In this document: piece by piece, positions 33,783 through 45,999 of the stretch
How positions within the stretch are numbered: the first letter of the stretch is position 1
How the letters are laid out: each line of letters starts with the position of its first letter
NCBI GenBank assembly: GCA_958295665.1
Contig: OY282560.1
Coordinates: forward strand, 266,773,168 to 266,837,167
Reading direction: 5' to 3'
Length of the DNA: 64,000 bases
Source of the DNA: Tipula vernalis
Lineage: Eukaryota; Arthropoda; Insecta; Diptera; Tipulidae
Notes under the pieces: model-generated
Database searches by the model: none
Seen by the model: only the letters and a program-made list of their open reading frames with translations
What the model was told of the DNA's origin: nothing
Program-made: the position numbers and the translations under genes

Positions 33783-36700
33783 TAAATACAATACGCTTTT
33801 GACATCCTCACATACTCTCCAGAAGCAAGAACAGAAAAGACGATATGATTGATCTATTTAAAAACCAAATTAACCTGCAAAAGGCTTTTTTTGAGAATCT
33901 TTCAAACGTTTTCAAAAACAAGAGGCACAGCACGTGGTAATGGTAATAAATTGTAAAAATAAAATAAAACAAATTTTATTTTAATTATCTATTAAACTTC
34001 CGTTTAATGGTAATAAACCTCAAAACGGTTTATCGGGGAATAAATCGATTGTGTGACGCTGAAAAATCGAAAATTCAGGAAATACATCCTCATAACAGTG
34101 CCATGGAAGAACTAATGTTTCAGAAAGTTAAAATAGAGCGAAAAATGTTTAAAAATCAACAATGCAATTTTTAAGGCTTAGATTTATTTATATTTTAATA
34201 AAAAAAATAATTTTCACTATTTTTCTTATATACTTTGATTTGGAATCACATAATTTTTGTTTAAGCAATAAAGACGAATTTATTGAATGAAGGTACTGGT
34301 GTTGGGATGTTCTAACATCACAATTTTCAATAGAGAGATAGATATTCTATAAAGTTTTTGTCTCATTTTGTGTTGTATTATCATAAATTAGAAAAAAAAA
34401 ATTACATTAAGGTTAATCAATTTCAAAATTGTAAATAGCTAATTATTAGACTTATTGTCATATCCTTTAAGCTGAAAAATCCTTTTTGGTTGCAATATAA
34501 ATGTTTATTTGTTGGTTGAACTACACACATAACTATACTCCTGGGAATTGGGTTCGTTGAAAAAAAAAACTAATTTTACCTTTCGTTCATCGGTCATCTC
34601 CAGTTTGATCCATATTGAACATAATCGTTTTTATAATGCGTCCAAAGTTTCGGCTACAATTTTTGCAAATCTTAAATTAAGCCACTGCTATTTTAAAGTC
34701 CTTGCCAACACCATTGCAAGCAAAGCCGAAAGCTTTTCTTTCGGTGCCAAAGCATATGACTAGATCATCAGAAATAGCTTAGAATCAAGCACGTCCAAAA
34801 CATATTTAAAACATAATTAATGAACATAAAAAAATTATTATTTCAATATTTTTAAAAGTTTATCAGGTGAAATATTTTACTTACGCTATGTCATCTAAGC
34901 CTAAAGGATCACAGTTATTTCTGAAAATTCTTCTTTCTCCTTTGAGTCACCTGTTTGGCTCACTCTGCTCATTTGTTTTCTAATCTATAACCGTCATCAC
35001 AAATACAACACTATCCATTTTTAACATTAATTACTTTAAACGAACGAACATTTTAAAAATTAAAACGAGTTTACCTCATTGGCAACATTTTTATTTAAAA
35101 GTAAAATGTACCGCCCCTTTTACTTCAAAACATTTTCATAAATCACAAACTTAAAATTATCTTCCTAACAAATTTAACAAAAAACGTATTTATGTATTAA
35201 AACAATTCCTCACCTCAAAATTAATTAACGAAACAATTTTTGTTGGTGTTTTATAAATTTCGCCAATGTCAAATTTAAAAAAAAATTTTTTGTGACCAAT
35301 CAGAGCTGTTTTTTTAATTCCGAAAAAAAAAAAAAATATCTGACAACACCATAACCAGCAAAAATAATTGAATTCCTGTAGGAATTTTAAATTTCTACAA
35401 AGTCTGTTATAGCAAATTCGGGTTTATAGGCATTTGAATTCCTACAGGAATGAAATTCCTATCGAGTTCTGTAATAGGCATGAATATATATATATATATA
35501 TATATATCTCGGTCTATTTGTATCGTAAAATAATAAAAAAAATAATTAATTTAATTTCAAAATGTTTTTAAGAACCAATTTTTCAATGTTTAAAACCTAT
35601 AAACCATTATGTTTGTTTTTTTCATTCAGAATTGCAAAATAGACGTCTACGCAATGTTTTAGGCCGGATTAATTTTTTTTAGTGAACTATAATTGTTGTT
35701 CTGTCAGAAAAATCTTAGAGCACAGACTCTTACATGTAAATGTATCATATTTTCATAGTCTTTTATCTTGATCGAATATAAATATTTCCTGAAAAACTAA
35801 TCCACTTAGAAAAACAATGGTACGAACATATGAGTAGGTATAGCAAGTCATTAAACATTTATCAAACCCCACAATTTCAATTCACCACCTTATCGAAAAT
35901 TATATTTTTCAAGTTTTAAATTTTCATATTTTTTGTTGCATTTTGGGGTTTCTATATACACATTTGCTATAGCACTTTCAAAACACTCACTAATTAAAAA
36001 AAAACCTACAGGCATACCTGAACACATACATACATATGTCGTAGATATATCTCTATAGTTTTTTGCACACAACAACACCTGTTCGAATTGATATGCAAAT
36101 AATTTCGATATTATGAAAATGTTAATTACTTATGTTGTTATGTAGAACATTTTATATAAAATATGTATATGTACATACACGAGTATGCATACAGACTGCT
36201 CCTCTAATTTCATCCACATATTGTTGTTTTTGGTAGATAAAGGTACATCTCTCCTATTTGTATTATCCGTATGTGTACAGGTTATGCAGACACACATTTA
36301 AAGGACATAAATAAGTAATTTAATCCAATTATCGATTATGGTATATTCTCAGTAGAAATTATAATGTTTCAATTACCCCTATAATGGTTCAGATATCGTA
36401 AATGATTATTAATGAATGGTAATTAGAATTTTTTTCGATCGAGTGGTAATTGGAGATGCGTATGTATATACATACATGTAATGTAAATAATATAGTAATA
36501 TTCACTTATATGGTCATTAATTAACATTTAAATAGGCTTTCATTTTAGGTCATCTATCTGTTCATGTTGTGTTTCTAAATCTAATATAAACACTAAATAA
36601 TCAATTTTATTGACGAGAGAACTGATAAAATTAGATATGTACGTACCTAAGCTTATACTGTTTACATGTCTATCATTTGTGGTTACAAATGTAATTAAAC

Positions 36701-37250
36701 AATAATTTTATTTAATATGTAACATATTCGACTAATGTGCCGCTGGTTTTATGAAACGTCACATGATGGAAATGGAAACACACATTCAACCGATAAACTA
36801 AGAATAGGGATTAACACTCACATCTGCACGTAAGCGAACAACCGTACGCTGGTTACAATTGCAGATATATTTGCTAATCGTGTAAGGGAAACTTAACACT
36901 AGAACTACCGACCGGTCAAAATGACCGGTTATACATTTATTGAATTCAATTTTTTTAATTATTATGTTAATTCGGGAGTAGCTGAAAATACGAACATTTT
37001 GAAAATGAAGGAAAAAAATCAAATAAAACGCCCATTCAAATAAAACGCCTAAGCGCTGTATTTGGAAATTCGAATACCACTAAGAAAATAAAATTAAATT
37101 TTTCAATGTAAATAACATGTTATTTTCGTAAAACAAAGAGGAATATAAGGTACATTTGCGTCAAAATTTCATGTTTTATAGAAATGTACCCTTCAAGCAA
37201 CTCGAAAAAAAAAACGAATTTGACGATTGGAAAATTTGGAAATGCGATAA
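33783..37250. other. AT-rich stretch, no gene seen
   Basis: Contains the inverted MITE end at about 35345-35480, a short (AT)n run (35487-35507), and TTAA (36893-36896) followed by CACTAGAACTACCGACCGG and the palindrome ACCGGTCAAAATGACCGGT (36911-36929). The last looks like one end of a piggyBac-like element. No coding gene was found. Confidence 0.5.
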
Positions 37251-37253
37251 CTA

Positions 37254-38965
37254 CCCAGCAAATTTTTTGTCTTTAGTAACATGTCTTGACGTTGTCTGGG
37301 AGCAAGCAAAACATACGATTTTTCGAATGTGGAAAAGGGACACACGACATTGGTAACATGAAGGCAACATGACCTTAGGTTGCCTTTGGTAACAATCTAG
37401 CAACATGTCCTACCATGAATGACATAAATCGTTCATATCGGTGGAATTTTAACTGAAATTTAACATGTCTTGTGGTTGTCTTCTGTGCGTTACTAACAAC
37501 ACGTACATGACATAATCATGTCGATTATAGAATCCGCGGGAGCGAATCAATCGGAAATTGGAAAACTTCTATTGATTTACATGCAATTTGGATTTTTTGA
37601 ATCACCGTACAAACGCAATAGTTTTGTAGCGTTTCTAAAACAATTTCTTTTTAACGATTTGTAAAAAAATCCAAAGTGATTTCAATGAAACTGTGATATA
37701 AAATTTTTGTTCCACATTTTTTTTATATGTAGGACGACATTCATTTAAAATAAAATCTTTGATTTTAATGTTCATTTCAAGTAGGCGCTTCAAACATAAA
37801 TCACCATTTTGGATTTTTTTTTTGTGCGATCATTTCAATTTTTCAAGTGAATATCGGTGAAAAAAGTTTTAAAGAATTGTACTCGTATAATTTATAAAAT
37901 ATTTGTTAGAAACAACTATAAAAATTGTAAGTGTTTTATTACAACATATGCTAGATTTCTATTGCTATTAAATAATATACTTTCCTTGTGGTAATTATTC
38001 TATTTCAATTTAATAATTTTTGTATAAGTGATGCATAACATATCGAGAGCGAAACGTTATAGAACATCGATCTACGCATAAAATCACAGGAAGAATTCCT
38101 GAAATATTTTACACATCAATTTAATTTTTATTTTCAGACAAAGTGTTTATCTACATTTGAACCGGTTGCAGGAAAGCACCATTCTACCGGTCTTACAAAA
38201 ATTATAGCGGACGGTTTATTAAAAAATTATAACTGGGATGGTATCAACTCGAAGCTTCCGTTAAAATACTTAGTGCTTTTTAATAAGATTCTATTTGGTA
38301 ATTTGCTTCAAAGTAATTTGCTTATTAATCATTTCATATTTAACTACAGATTCCTGGAAAAAAATATTTAAGAATTACGAAGATTTTGAAAAAAAAAACA
38401 TTAGGAAACAAATAAGTGATTCCCACAACAGGGTAAATAGAAGAAATAGTCGTCTTTCAAAGATTTAGTATTTCAAGCTATAATTATTAATTATTATTTT
38501 TTATAAAGTTAACAAATGAAAAATTGAATTGAAAAACTAAATGTTACAAAAGACCACCAATATACATGTCACCAAAGACAAGTAACTAATATGTTACTAT
38601 AGGCAACCACCAAACATGTTGCTAAAGAAGACTACCAGACACGTTAATCATGACGACGATTAGACGTGTCACTAAAGACGAATTATACAAATGTTACCAA
38701 AGACAACCACTACACATATTACCTAGCTCATGCCTATGGATATGTTACTAATAACAACGATCAGACATGTTATCAAAGTCCTATATTGTACACGTTACCA
38801 AAGACAAACACCAGGCATACTATATTACGAAAGACCACCTTACAACAAGTCTTTGAAAACGAGTTGTCTCATTTACATGGAGTTGTCATCTGACTGTTAT
38901 GGGTTTGTCCTGATGATATGTTACATGGTATTCTGGCGTGTCTTCTGCAAGACACGTTTGCTGGG
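37254..38965 (+). mobile_element. CCCAGCAAA-ended element with subterminal repeat arrays
   Basis: CCCAGCAAA (37254) and TTTGCTGGG (to 38965) are inverted ends flanked by TA on both sides (37252-37253 and 38966-38967). Degenerate copies of a roughly 25-bp unit, GTAACATGT(C/T)...GTTGTCTT, fill 37275-37510. The inverse orientation (ACATGTTACCAAAGACAACC) fills 38540-38900 in some ten copies. Between the arrays lies a spliced coding fragment (38139-38468). Two-base duplication and subterminal repeats of both orientations are known from CACTA/Mirage (CMC) elements, so I place it there tentatively. Confidence 0.6.
38139..38468 (+). CDS. DUF4806-like protein, C-terminal exons
   Basis: An acceptor (TTTTATTTTCAG) precedes TKCLSTFEPVAGKHHSTGLT and IIADGLLKNYNWDGINSKLP. 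The frame crosses a 53-bp GT-AG intron (about 38299-38351) into DSWKKIFKNYEDFEKKNIRK and ends at a TAG. There is no stop or shift in about 92 codons. The arrangement of hydrophobic helices around NxW-G, followed by a basic C-terminus, resembles DUF4806, a domain of unknown function found in many insect transposon-like genes. The upstream exons are not recognisable, so the gene is incomplete. The similarity was judged by eye. Confidence 0.4.
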
Positions 38966-38969
38966 TACC

Positions 38970-41160
38970 GCCCGAAAGTAAAGATTCGCACTCATTAAAA
39001 AACCTACATAGCTTTGATATATGTATGTTGTAATCAATATCATATAATATTTCAGTGAATATGTCTTTTGTTCCAAGAATAAAATTGTACTCTATTTCGT
39101 TTTTCAATTATACTTTAATTTTCTTGCTATCTCAGCTTGCTCGAATAAATCCACATTCTATTTCTACTTATATTCATGATTATTTATCACTCAAATTTTT
39201 GTTTAGTGATACTTTATCGATATGAAGGAAAGGCAAAGTACGCAACAAAAAGAGATCGCAATAGTAAAAGCGTAATCAAAAAGCGAAATAGAGTACAATT
39301 TTATTCTTGAAACAAGAGACATAATCTCCATCGAATTCGAATTGAAAGTGATGTTACAACATCCCGCCCCAGATCTGGTTCCAAAGCTTTGTTTTGTTCG
39401 ATAGAGCATATGGTCCACTAATATATAAATAACAAAAGCATTCTGATTCTTATTTGGGTATTGGTGACACAAAATATAATGGATGACACATTGCCTAAAA
39501 TATAAACTAAAATAGCTAATTGACTTTCCTAGCTGCTTCCGTTATCAACTTGTAGGATAGGAAAGGGGTCAGTTCTCTAATCCATTCCACGAAAAATTTA
39601 ATGAGTGTCCTGTGGGCCGATTTTTGACCCCACTTAAAAAATTGAGGGATTAAATAAATCGAATTTAGGATTTTGCCAACAAATTAAATTTTATTAAGAG
39701 CCGAGTAAAAACGTTTTACTTACAGCTAAGAATATCTGAGCTATTACGTTTAAAATTTGTACCTGTAAGCCTGCGAACTGCAATAACGAAGAGAAAGTTT
39801 GAATATGTTATTTGCTTTTTATTGGTAAGCCTCTAAATTGTCTGCAGTCGAGATTAAAATTCTGAATAATTTAAAAAAAAAAATCAAAAAAAATCTATGG
39901 GTTGGAAGCCGGAATCGAGCTTATCGCGCCTCAATTGGTACCTTTCGAACCGTATCTATAACGTTCTGTTGAATATAGTAGCTGGTCAGCCCAACGAACG
40001 ATTGTGTACTTAAAATCGTTTTTTTTTCATGTTTGGCGATGCATGGATGTGGTTAAATGTTGGTCTGTGGCTAAAATCGAACTCAAGACCGCTTGTTGTA
40101 AATAGCTCTATTAATGCTCTATGTTTGACGATGAAAGTTTCTTAAGCCGTCATGAAATAATTCTGAAAAAGAGTTATGTATATGACAACTCTAAGAAAAA
40201 ATTATTCTTTTACGTAGAATAATAACAAAATTCAATAGTTTCATAATTCTTCCACCACAGCATCATTCTTCCTTCCAACCATGTCAAAAACGATGATTCT
40301 ACTTACATAGGTCAAATTCACTCGGCATTTAAACTTAAAATTAGATATTTTCTTTACAGAGTACTAATTTACCGAACAAGCTATTATGCTAATAAAAAAA
40401 AAATACAGATTTTTGCCCAAATGCCTTGGAAAATATTAAATTCTTGGATTTTAACAAGAACTAAATTTGAATTGGTTCGAAACTTCACATTTCATTACAC
40501 TATCAAGATTAACCTTTCCTTACTTTTCGAGTTAATAATTTAAGAAATCGACTTTCACGAATTTTACAGAAATTGGGAAATATTAACAAAATCTCAGAAA
40601 TTCAGGTTTTAAATATTATCTTTCATTCGATCGCAAATTAGATTTACATACTCTAGAAGATATGAATATTCGATTGATTTTGACATAATTTTTACAATTG
40701 AGCATTTATTTTTTCGAGTGTTTCTTTCGAGCTGCTGAACTTCTTAAGGAGCAAATAAAATCAAGGTCAAGAGTTTAATTATGAAATACATCACAGTATT
40801 ACCATTATTCAAATTTCGAAAACAATTGTATTTTAACAACTTAAATCATTTAACTTGAATAAAACGCTCTGGGCGTATAATTCGAATAAAACGCCCAGTA
40901 AGCGCTTTATTCGTTTAAAGCGCCTAGGCGTTTTTTACGGTGGAAGACAGTAGCCGCCTAAAACTCAGGGTTAGCGTGGGGGCTTCCAGGCATGAATACT
41001 ATGCTTGAATAACTGCAAAGATGAGAAAGAGAATGAACGAAAAAACTAAGTAAGTCATATGTCAATTAACTAATATGGACTTGCTTAAAACAAGCCAAGG
41101 TCATCATATTAAATAAACACAAACACAAAGTATCAAGGCTAGATTTCAACTTAGCTTTTA
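38970..41160. other. AT-rich stretch with possible SINE relics and ATAAAACGCC motifs
   Basis: No coding gene. On the minus strand near 40080-40115, GCGGTCTTGAGTTCGATTTT, and near 39905-39930, ATAAGCTCGATTCCGGCTTC, resemble the B-box region of tRNA-derived SINEs. At 40857-40940, GAATAAAACGC(C/T) occurs repeatedly with AAGCGCTT, matching 37022-37060. Confidence 0.4.
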
Positions 41161-41356
41161 GGCCCGTATTTTTAAGCAAGGATAAATCCACTGATTTAGC
41201 CGATGTTACTTTTGGTAATTTTAAACTTGGATAAATCCGTGGATTTTTTCTGCTTTAATATCTGCTTGGTGGGACATTTGTCAATATTTTTGTTTTTTTA
41301 TTTGTTGTCAATATAATATCGTGATTTGTAGCATTTCTGTGCAAGAAAAAAATAAA

Positions 41357-42840
41357 ATGGAAAGCGAGCTGTGCACGTAATTTGTGTATAACATTGTGCA
41401 CACATTGTGTAAAATCATAGACTTTTGTACTTAAATTGTAAATTTAATATAGTCTTGATTTACAGTTAACTAATATATTACCACGGGTGGGGTCTATTTA
41501 GTTATTGAGAATAAACAACTTGTTGTTAATATTAGAGTTAAATTCATTCTATTTTATTTTATTTAATATTCACCTTTTATATACAATTAAATGCTACTGT
41601 CAGCAACTTAGAGAAAAAGAAAATATAAAAATAAGAAATAAAATATGACACCAAACATTCCTATCCAGTAAATTTAAATGTTGTAATGTTGATGAGCCAA
41701 GGTTGCTTCAACATCATTATTGTTGTTGTAAGTAGGTTAACTGCTAGTATCAGCAAATTAGATAAAAATATAAAAATTGGACGTTGCACTGTTGATCTCA
41801 ACACATTGTTTAAATATTATTTTACAGATCACAAAATATTAATAAAAGGATAGACTCCTTTTAGTGGAATTAGTCGAGAAACAGAAATATATAATTGTTA
41901 TAATATATTATTATAATTAAAGGACCGATTCAATTTCTAATAAAAAAAAATTGAAAACTTGCGAGATAGTACGTACAGAATATAACTCGCGGCGTGATGG
42001 TGCAGAAAAAAATACACAACAACTAAAAGTTGCCTACAAAAATTTACAAGGAAAGGTACGCAAAGATGTGGCAGCCGAACTCAAAAACGGTTAAGGAAGA
42101 CGAGCAAACGGCGCAGTGGTTAAAGCTGCGGCGGTTGGATCGGGAGGTACCGGGTTCGAATCCCTATAGGGGCGGGATGCAAAAGGGATTTTTCATCATC
42201 TGATTACGATCGGTGATGAAGATGAACACATCTATGACCCCCTGTTGAGAGTGCAGAATCGACCGACCCACCTTTCATGTCAGCACTACAGGTTGGCATG
42301 AAGCAATGCAATGTGCAGGTGGTTTTTAAAAGACGGATCTGTAGCCGCCCGTTCTCGATTTGGCTACTCCAGGCGTAAAGTAGGACGGTAAAAAATAAAT
42401 CAAGAACAAACAACAACAACGGCCCAATTTTGAGCATTGTGGCAAACAGTATCACCCCAAACCGTAATCCATACAACTCCAGCGCTGATCTTTTGGTGAT
42501 ACGGTATATTATATACATACTTATAAATTCAATTTTAAAATTTAACCATCCATATCATATGTTTATAGGAAGAGTTCATAATGGAATCCATTCCATTCAT
42601 AAATAAAGTAGTGATAAATGGAAGTAGTGAATCATCTGCATAAAAAGAGATGATGGCGACTCAGCCAATTGCTGTTCCATCCACAATGTCCATCAACGCG
42701 AAAACGGCCTATGCTAAACAGTGTGCGAAGGTGAAAAGAAATTAAGAGAGGCTCAAATAGAAGCGCTTCAGTCCCGAATAAAGCTTAACGCCATTAAGAT
42801 TGGCCATTAAGGAGTTCTATAAGAAAAAAATTGAAAAGTT
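41357..42840 (+). pseudogene. Harbinger accessory Myb-like gene (split by a SINE)
   Basis: A short first exon (41357-41376, MESELC, donor AC|GTAATT) has the same design as the first exon of the intact Harbinger gene (MDGNNT, donor AC|GTAAAT). The next piece is lost or masked, then LKTCEIVRTEYNSRRDGAEK and NTQQLKVAYKNLQGKVRKDV (41949-42090) match the Myb/SANT-like domain. The frame is broken by a SINE and continues after it as GPILSIVANSITPNRNPYNS. A last, stop-containing exon (about 42569-42835) encodes the C-terminal coil. It points toward the transposase on the other strand, as in the intact element. Confidence 0.7.
42091..42417 (+). mobile_element. tRNA-derived SINE with target duplication
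   Basis: The head reads GCGCAGTGGTTAAAGCTGCG (box A, TGGTTAAAGCTGCGG) and GGTTCGAATCCC (box B), spaced as in a pol III promoter. A roughly 240-bp unrelated body follows, and the tail ends in AACAAACAACAACAA. AACGG is present at both sides (42086-42090 and 42418-42422). Removing the insert and one AACGG restores the host reading frame exactly. Confidence 0.88.
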
Positions 42841-42953
42841 ATAATTATGTAATACTTGTAATATTAATTAATTTTGTGATTTTTTTTTTAAAATAATGTG
42901 ATGAAATACGTCAAATGAAAATATATGATACCTCTATGAAATAAAATTAATGT

Positions 42954-44317
42954 TTATTTAATAAGCAGATCAGGAAATATATCAAAATTTCTTCTTGCAG
43001 GTTGGCCTTTTTCAATTTTTTGTGCTAAATTCCGGCAAATTTCGTCTCAAGCATCAAAATTAGCATAAGCTTCAGAGCTATTTGGAATTTGATTTTGGAC
43101 ATCTGGCGGAATCATTAAATTTAGGTCTTCATCGACGGGAGCAGTGTCCTCTTTCAAAATAATCGCCACGTTGTGGAGAACTGCAGCTGCCACAATAATT
43201 GTTAAAGTGTTTCGTAGATACAATTGTGACTCTAAGGAAAAAATTATTTAATTACATACAAATTGTGAAGAAAATAAAAGCAATTTTTTACTTATTGCTA
43301 GAACTGGAAACCTTTTCTTCCACTGCCCGAAAGTCATTTCTATCACAGACCTTGTTTCTGTAAGGTGTTATTAAATAAGGTTTGCATCCATAACAAGAAT
43401 CACCATTCAACGGCGTACTGCTGAATTCGTTTTGCTCAAATCGAGCCTTTATTTGTGAAAAATAAAATATTGCCTGGTCATGTGAAGATCCAAACCACCT
43501 AACCAAGGAAACAAAAATTGTCTTAATATATAAATGAATTGAATAAATTGAAATTTAATTACCTTGCAACAATATCGAGAAATCTACCATCAGCAACACA
43601 TATTGCTTGTGTATTAATCGAAAAATATCCTTTTCGTTTACGATACAATTCTGCATCGTCTCCACCAGGAGATTTGATTGGTATATGGGTACCATCAATG
43701 CACGCAATACAGCGAGGTATTCGTGCTTTGTTACAAATACTTTCCTGTGTTTTATTAACTTCCTCACCCACATGCATTTTTATCTTTAGAAATTCTTTCT
43801 TTTTTCGAGCAAAACCTCTTGAAACTCTATGGATTATATTCCCAGCCGAACTCTGGCTTAGATACTACACCTAGTAAATCACCAATCACAATTTGAAATG
43901 ATCCTGTAGCATATACATACCTCAAGCATAACAAAATTTGTTGAATTGTGGTGGGAGGATATCCACGAAAGTCCGACGGTTCCAGATCTTCTTGCAGAAT
44001 GCTGGCCAAATAATGAACACCTTCTTTAGAAAACCGGAATCGGCGCCGAAACTCTTCCTCGTTGTAAAACCCTATGTCTATCCTATCGTGAAATATTTTA
44101 GGATGTTTAAATCGTGGATTTAATATTATCTCGTAATCTGATTCACCAGACTCTGACGACGAAGACGAAAATTCACTAATATCGTCACATTATTGTAACC
44201 TAGAATAGTAAAATTTCATTTAATTTAAGTACTTTTTAAATCTGATTATGTATTAAATAATTCTTACTTGTTTAGTGTTTCATACTGACTACAAAGAACA
44301 TCTGTCGGAAAATTCAT
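42954..44317 (-). pseudogene. Harbinger (HARBI1-like) transposase, second element
   Basis: Minus strand. Exon 1 starts at ATG 44315-44317 (MNFPTDVLCSQYETLN, donor GTAAGA). Exon 2 has a TAA soon after its start, then DDISEFSSSSSESGESDYEI. The N-terminal domain reads FRFSKEGVHYLASILQEDLE and PPTTIQQILLCLRYVYATGS. The nuclease has its first Asp in CIACIDGTHIPIKSP and its second in FGSSHDQAIF. After a one-base shift near 43345 the Glu lies in SVIEMTFGQWKKRFP. The last exon reads LRNTLTIIVAAAVLHNVAII to a TAA at 42954. Exons and splice signals are largely preserved, but one stop and at least two frameshifts make it non-functional. It belongs to a different lineage from the copy at 9260. Confidence 0.8.
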
Positions 44318-44524
44318 GTACCAAAAACAGTATTGTAAAAAACTTGCATTGTAAACAACATTCTGTACAAAACATTGAGACAAAAAAGGTTCTCTTTTCC
44401 AAACAAACATTATTGACTAAATAAAAATTAAATTATAAGTAGATAACTCAAGTATACTTACGTGTTTCTTTTAACTGTGGTTTAAAAGATTAAAAAATTC
44501 ATTTATGTACAATCGCATCGATTG

Positions 44525-45050
44525 TTGTCATGGTCCTTCGAGCCGGATCGCGAATTTGAGTGGACGTTAATTACAGTAAAACAACGCGATCTCGCTTATT
44601 CTTTGGCAATTCGTGCCGCAAACTCGCGAGTGCAAACACACAGTAAACATTTCTGTAAAAATTGGCGCCGCCGATTTGGCGCGTAAAATCACGTTATAAT
44701 TAACTGAAGAGACATCAACAGTTAAAGCTGCTGCCGCCACACCGCACAATCCAGCCTACGCTTTGCTGTTTTACCACGCAGTTGATATTAATGCGCATAA
44801 AATACGCTGTAATTATAACCTCAAATAATTGCTGCTGAACCAAGGCGCGGATATCAGTGCGCATAACGCACGCTACCATTTATTGGAACGTTGTCCATCA
44901 TTGGGAGGAGCATCAAGAGCGAGAAACGATAAGTATCAAATTCTACTTATATTACCTACATAAATACATATTTGTTTGTTTTTTTTTTGCCAACTTCTTG
45001 TTTGTTTTTCGTTGGTTATGTATCAGGTTTCATGAACAATTATATTAATA
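44525..45050 (+). other. BEL/Pao primer-binding site and leader
   Basis: TGGTCCTTCGAGCCGGATCG at about 44530 is the characteristic start of the insect BEL/Pao leader just after the 5' LTR. The leader contains GC-rich pieces (CGCGAGTGCAAAC, GGCGCCGCCGATTTGGCGCG). The LTR itself is not visible; the element seems cut within or just before 44500. Confidence 0.7.
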
Positions 45051-45053
45051 AAC

Positions 45054-45600
45054 ATGGCGACAGCAGTACAGTCTCGTGGTCGTGTTAGGGGTCCACCACT
45101 TGACAAAATTCAAAACTTTTTAGTAGCCAACGCTAATTACATAGAAGCTTGGGACAAGTTGGTCAAGCGATACGACAAGAAACGACCGTTATTAAATTCG
45201 CACATCAGCCTATTTTTTGATCCAGCCATCCGCTGGTTACGGGTCCTTCCATGCGCTTCGCCAACTCAGTGATAAATCAGATGGGATAATCAGGGTATTA
45301 ATGCAATAGGTCAAGAAGGCGAAAGCAGAGATCCATGGCTCACCCGCATTCTATTGAACAAAGTTGACGAAGAAACTCGGATCGCATGGGCGCACTAAAC
45401 TATAAATTAGGAATTTCCAAGAATTGAAGAGTTCCTAGAATTCTTGAACAATCGATGCTAGGCCAACGAGAGCGCCATAGGTGACACCAATAAAAGGGGA
45501 GCGAAAATATGTGCTGTAACAGTAACTTCGATGCATAGTGCATCAAAGGCAGAAAAGTGTCCGTATTGTAACCGTGAATATCACTTGTGAAGATGTCTGT
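45054..45600 (+). pseudogene. BEL/Pao gag fragment
   Basis: Starting MATAVQSRGRVRGPPLDKIQ, the frame contains YIEAWDKLVKRYDKKRPLLN and then, with shifts and stops, EGESRDPWLTRILLNKVDEE, RIEEFLEFLNNR and a zinc-knuckle remnant CPYCNREYHL. This order matches the gag of BEL/Pao elements (DUF1759-type domain). The N-terminal half of gag is missing. Confidence 0.8.
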
Positions 45601-45607
45601 AATTTAA

Positions 45608-45990
45608 ATGATACAGAAAGACGATACAAACAAATTGTTGGAAAGATTCTGGACTTAGGAAGAAGTTCCAACCGCGTCAGTTTTATCAGAAGCAGAATTA
45701 GTATGTGAGTGTCACTTCACGGAGTCTCATCTATGAAAATCTGATGGCAGGTACGTCCTGCGACTACCCTTCAAAAAGGATTACGGAGAATTAGGTCAGT
45801 CCAAATCTAAGACATTTAATCGATTAATGGCGATGGAGCGAAAATTTTCAAAATTCCCAGACCTTCACGAGCAGTATTGTGAGTTCATGAATGAGTACGT
45901 GTACCTAAGACACATGACCAAGATGAAACCTTGACCAAGATGAGAGATTCCTTTTGGAGATTAAATTATTACTGCAAGAAGTACCGTCAT
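45608..45990 (+). pseudogene. BEL/Pao pol fragment (after protease)
   Basis: The frame reads LLERFWTLEEVPTASVLSEA, ESHL*KSDGRYVLRLPFKKD and FSKFPDLHEQYCEFMNEYVY, the region between protease and RT of BEL/Pao pol. The protease before it and the RT after it are deleted. Confidence 0.75.
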
Positions 45991-45999
45991 CACTACTTC

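Noticed and set aside
34548..34763. 71-residue plus frame, considered as a Harbinger exon
   Set aside because: Both strands give weak sense and neither shows catalytic or Myb motifs.
42100..42180. tRNA gene at the SINE head
   Set aside because: Boxes A and B are present, but no cloverleaf can be closed with a proper acceptor stem and the unit has a target duplication and tail, so it is a SINE.
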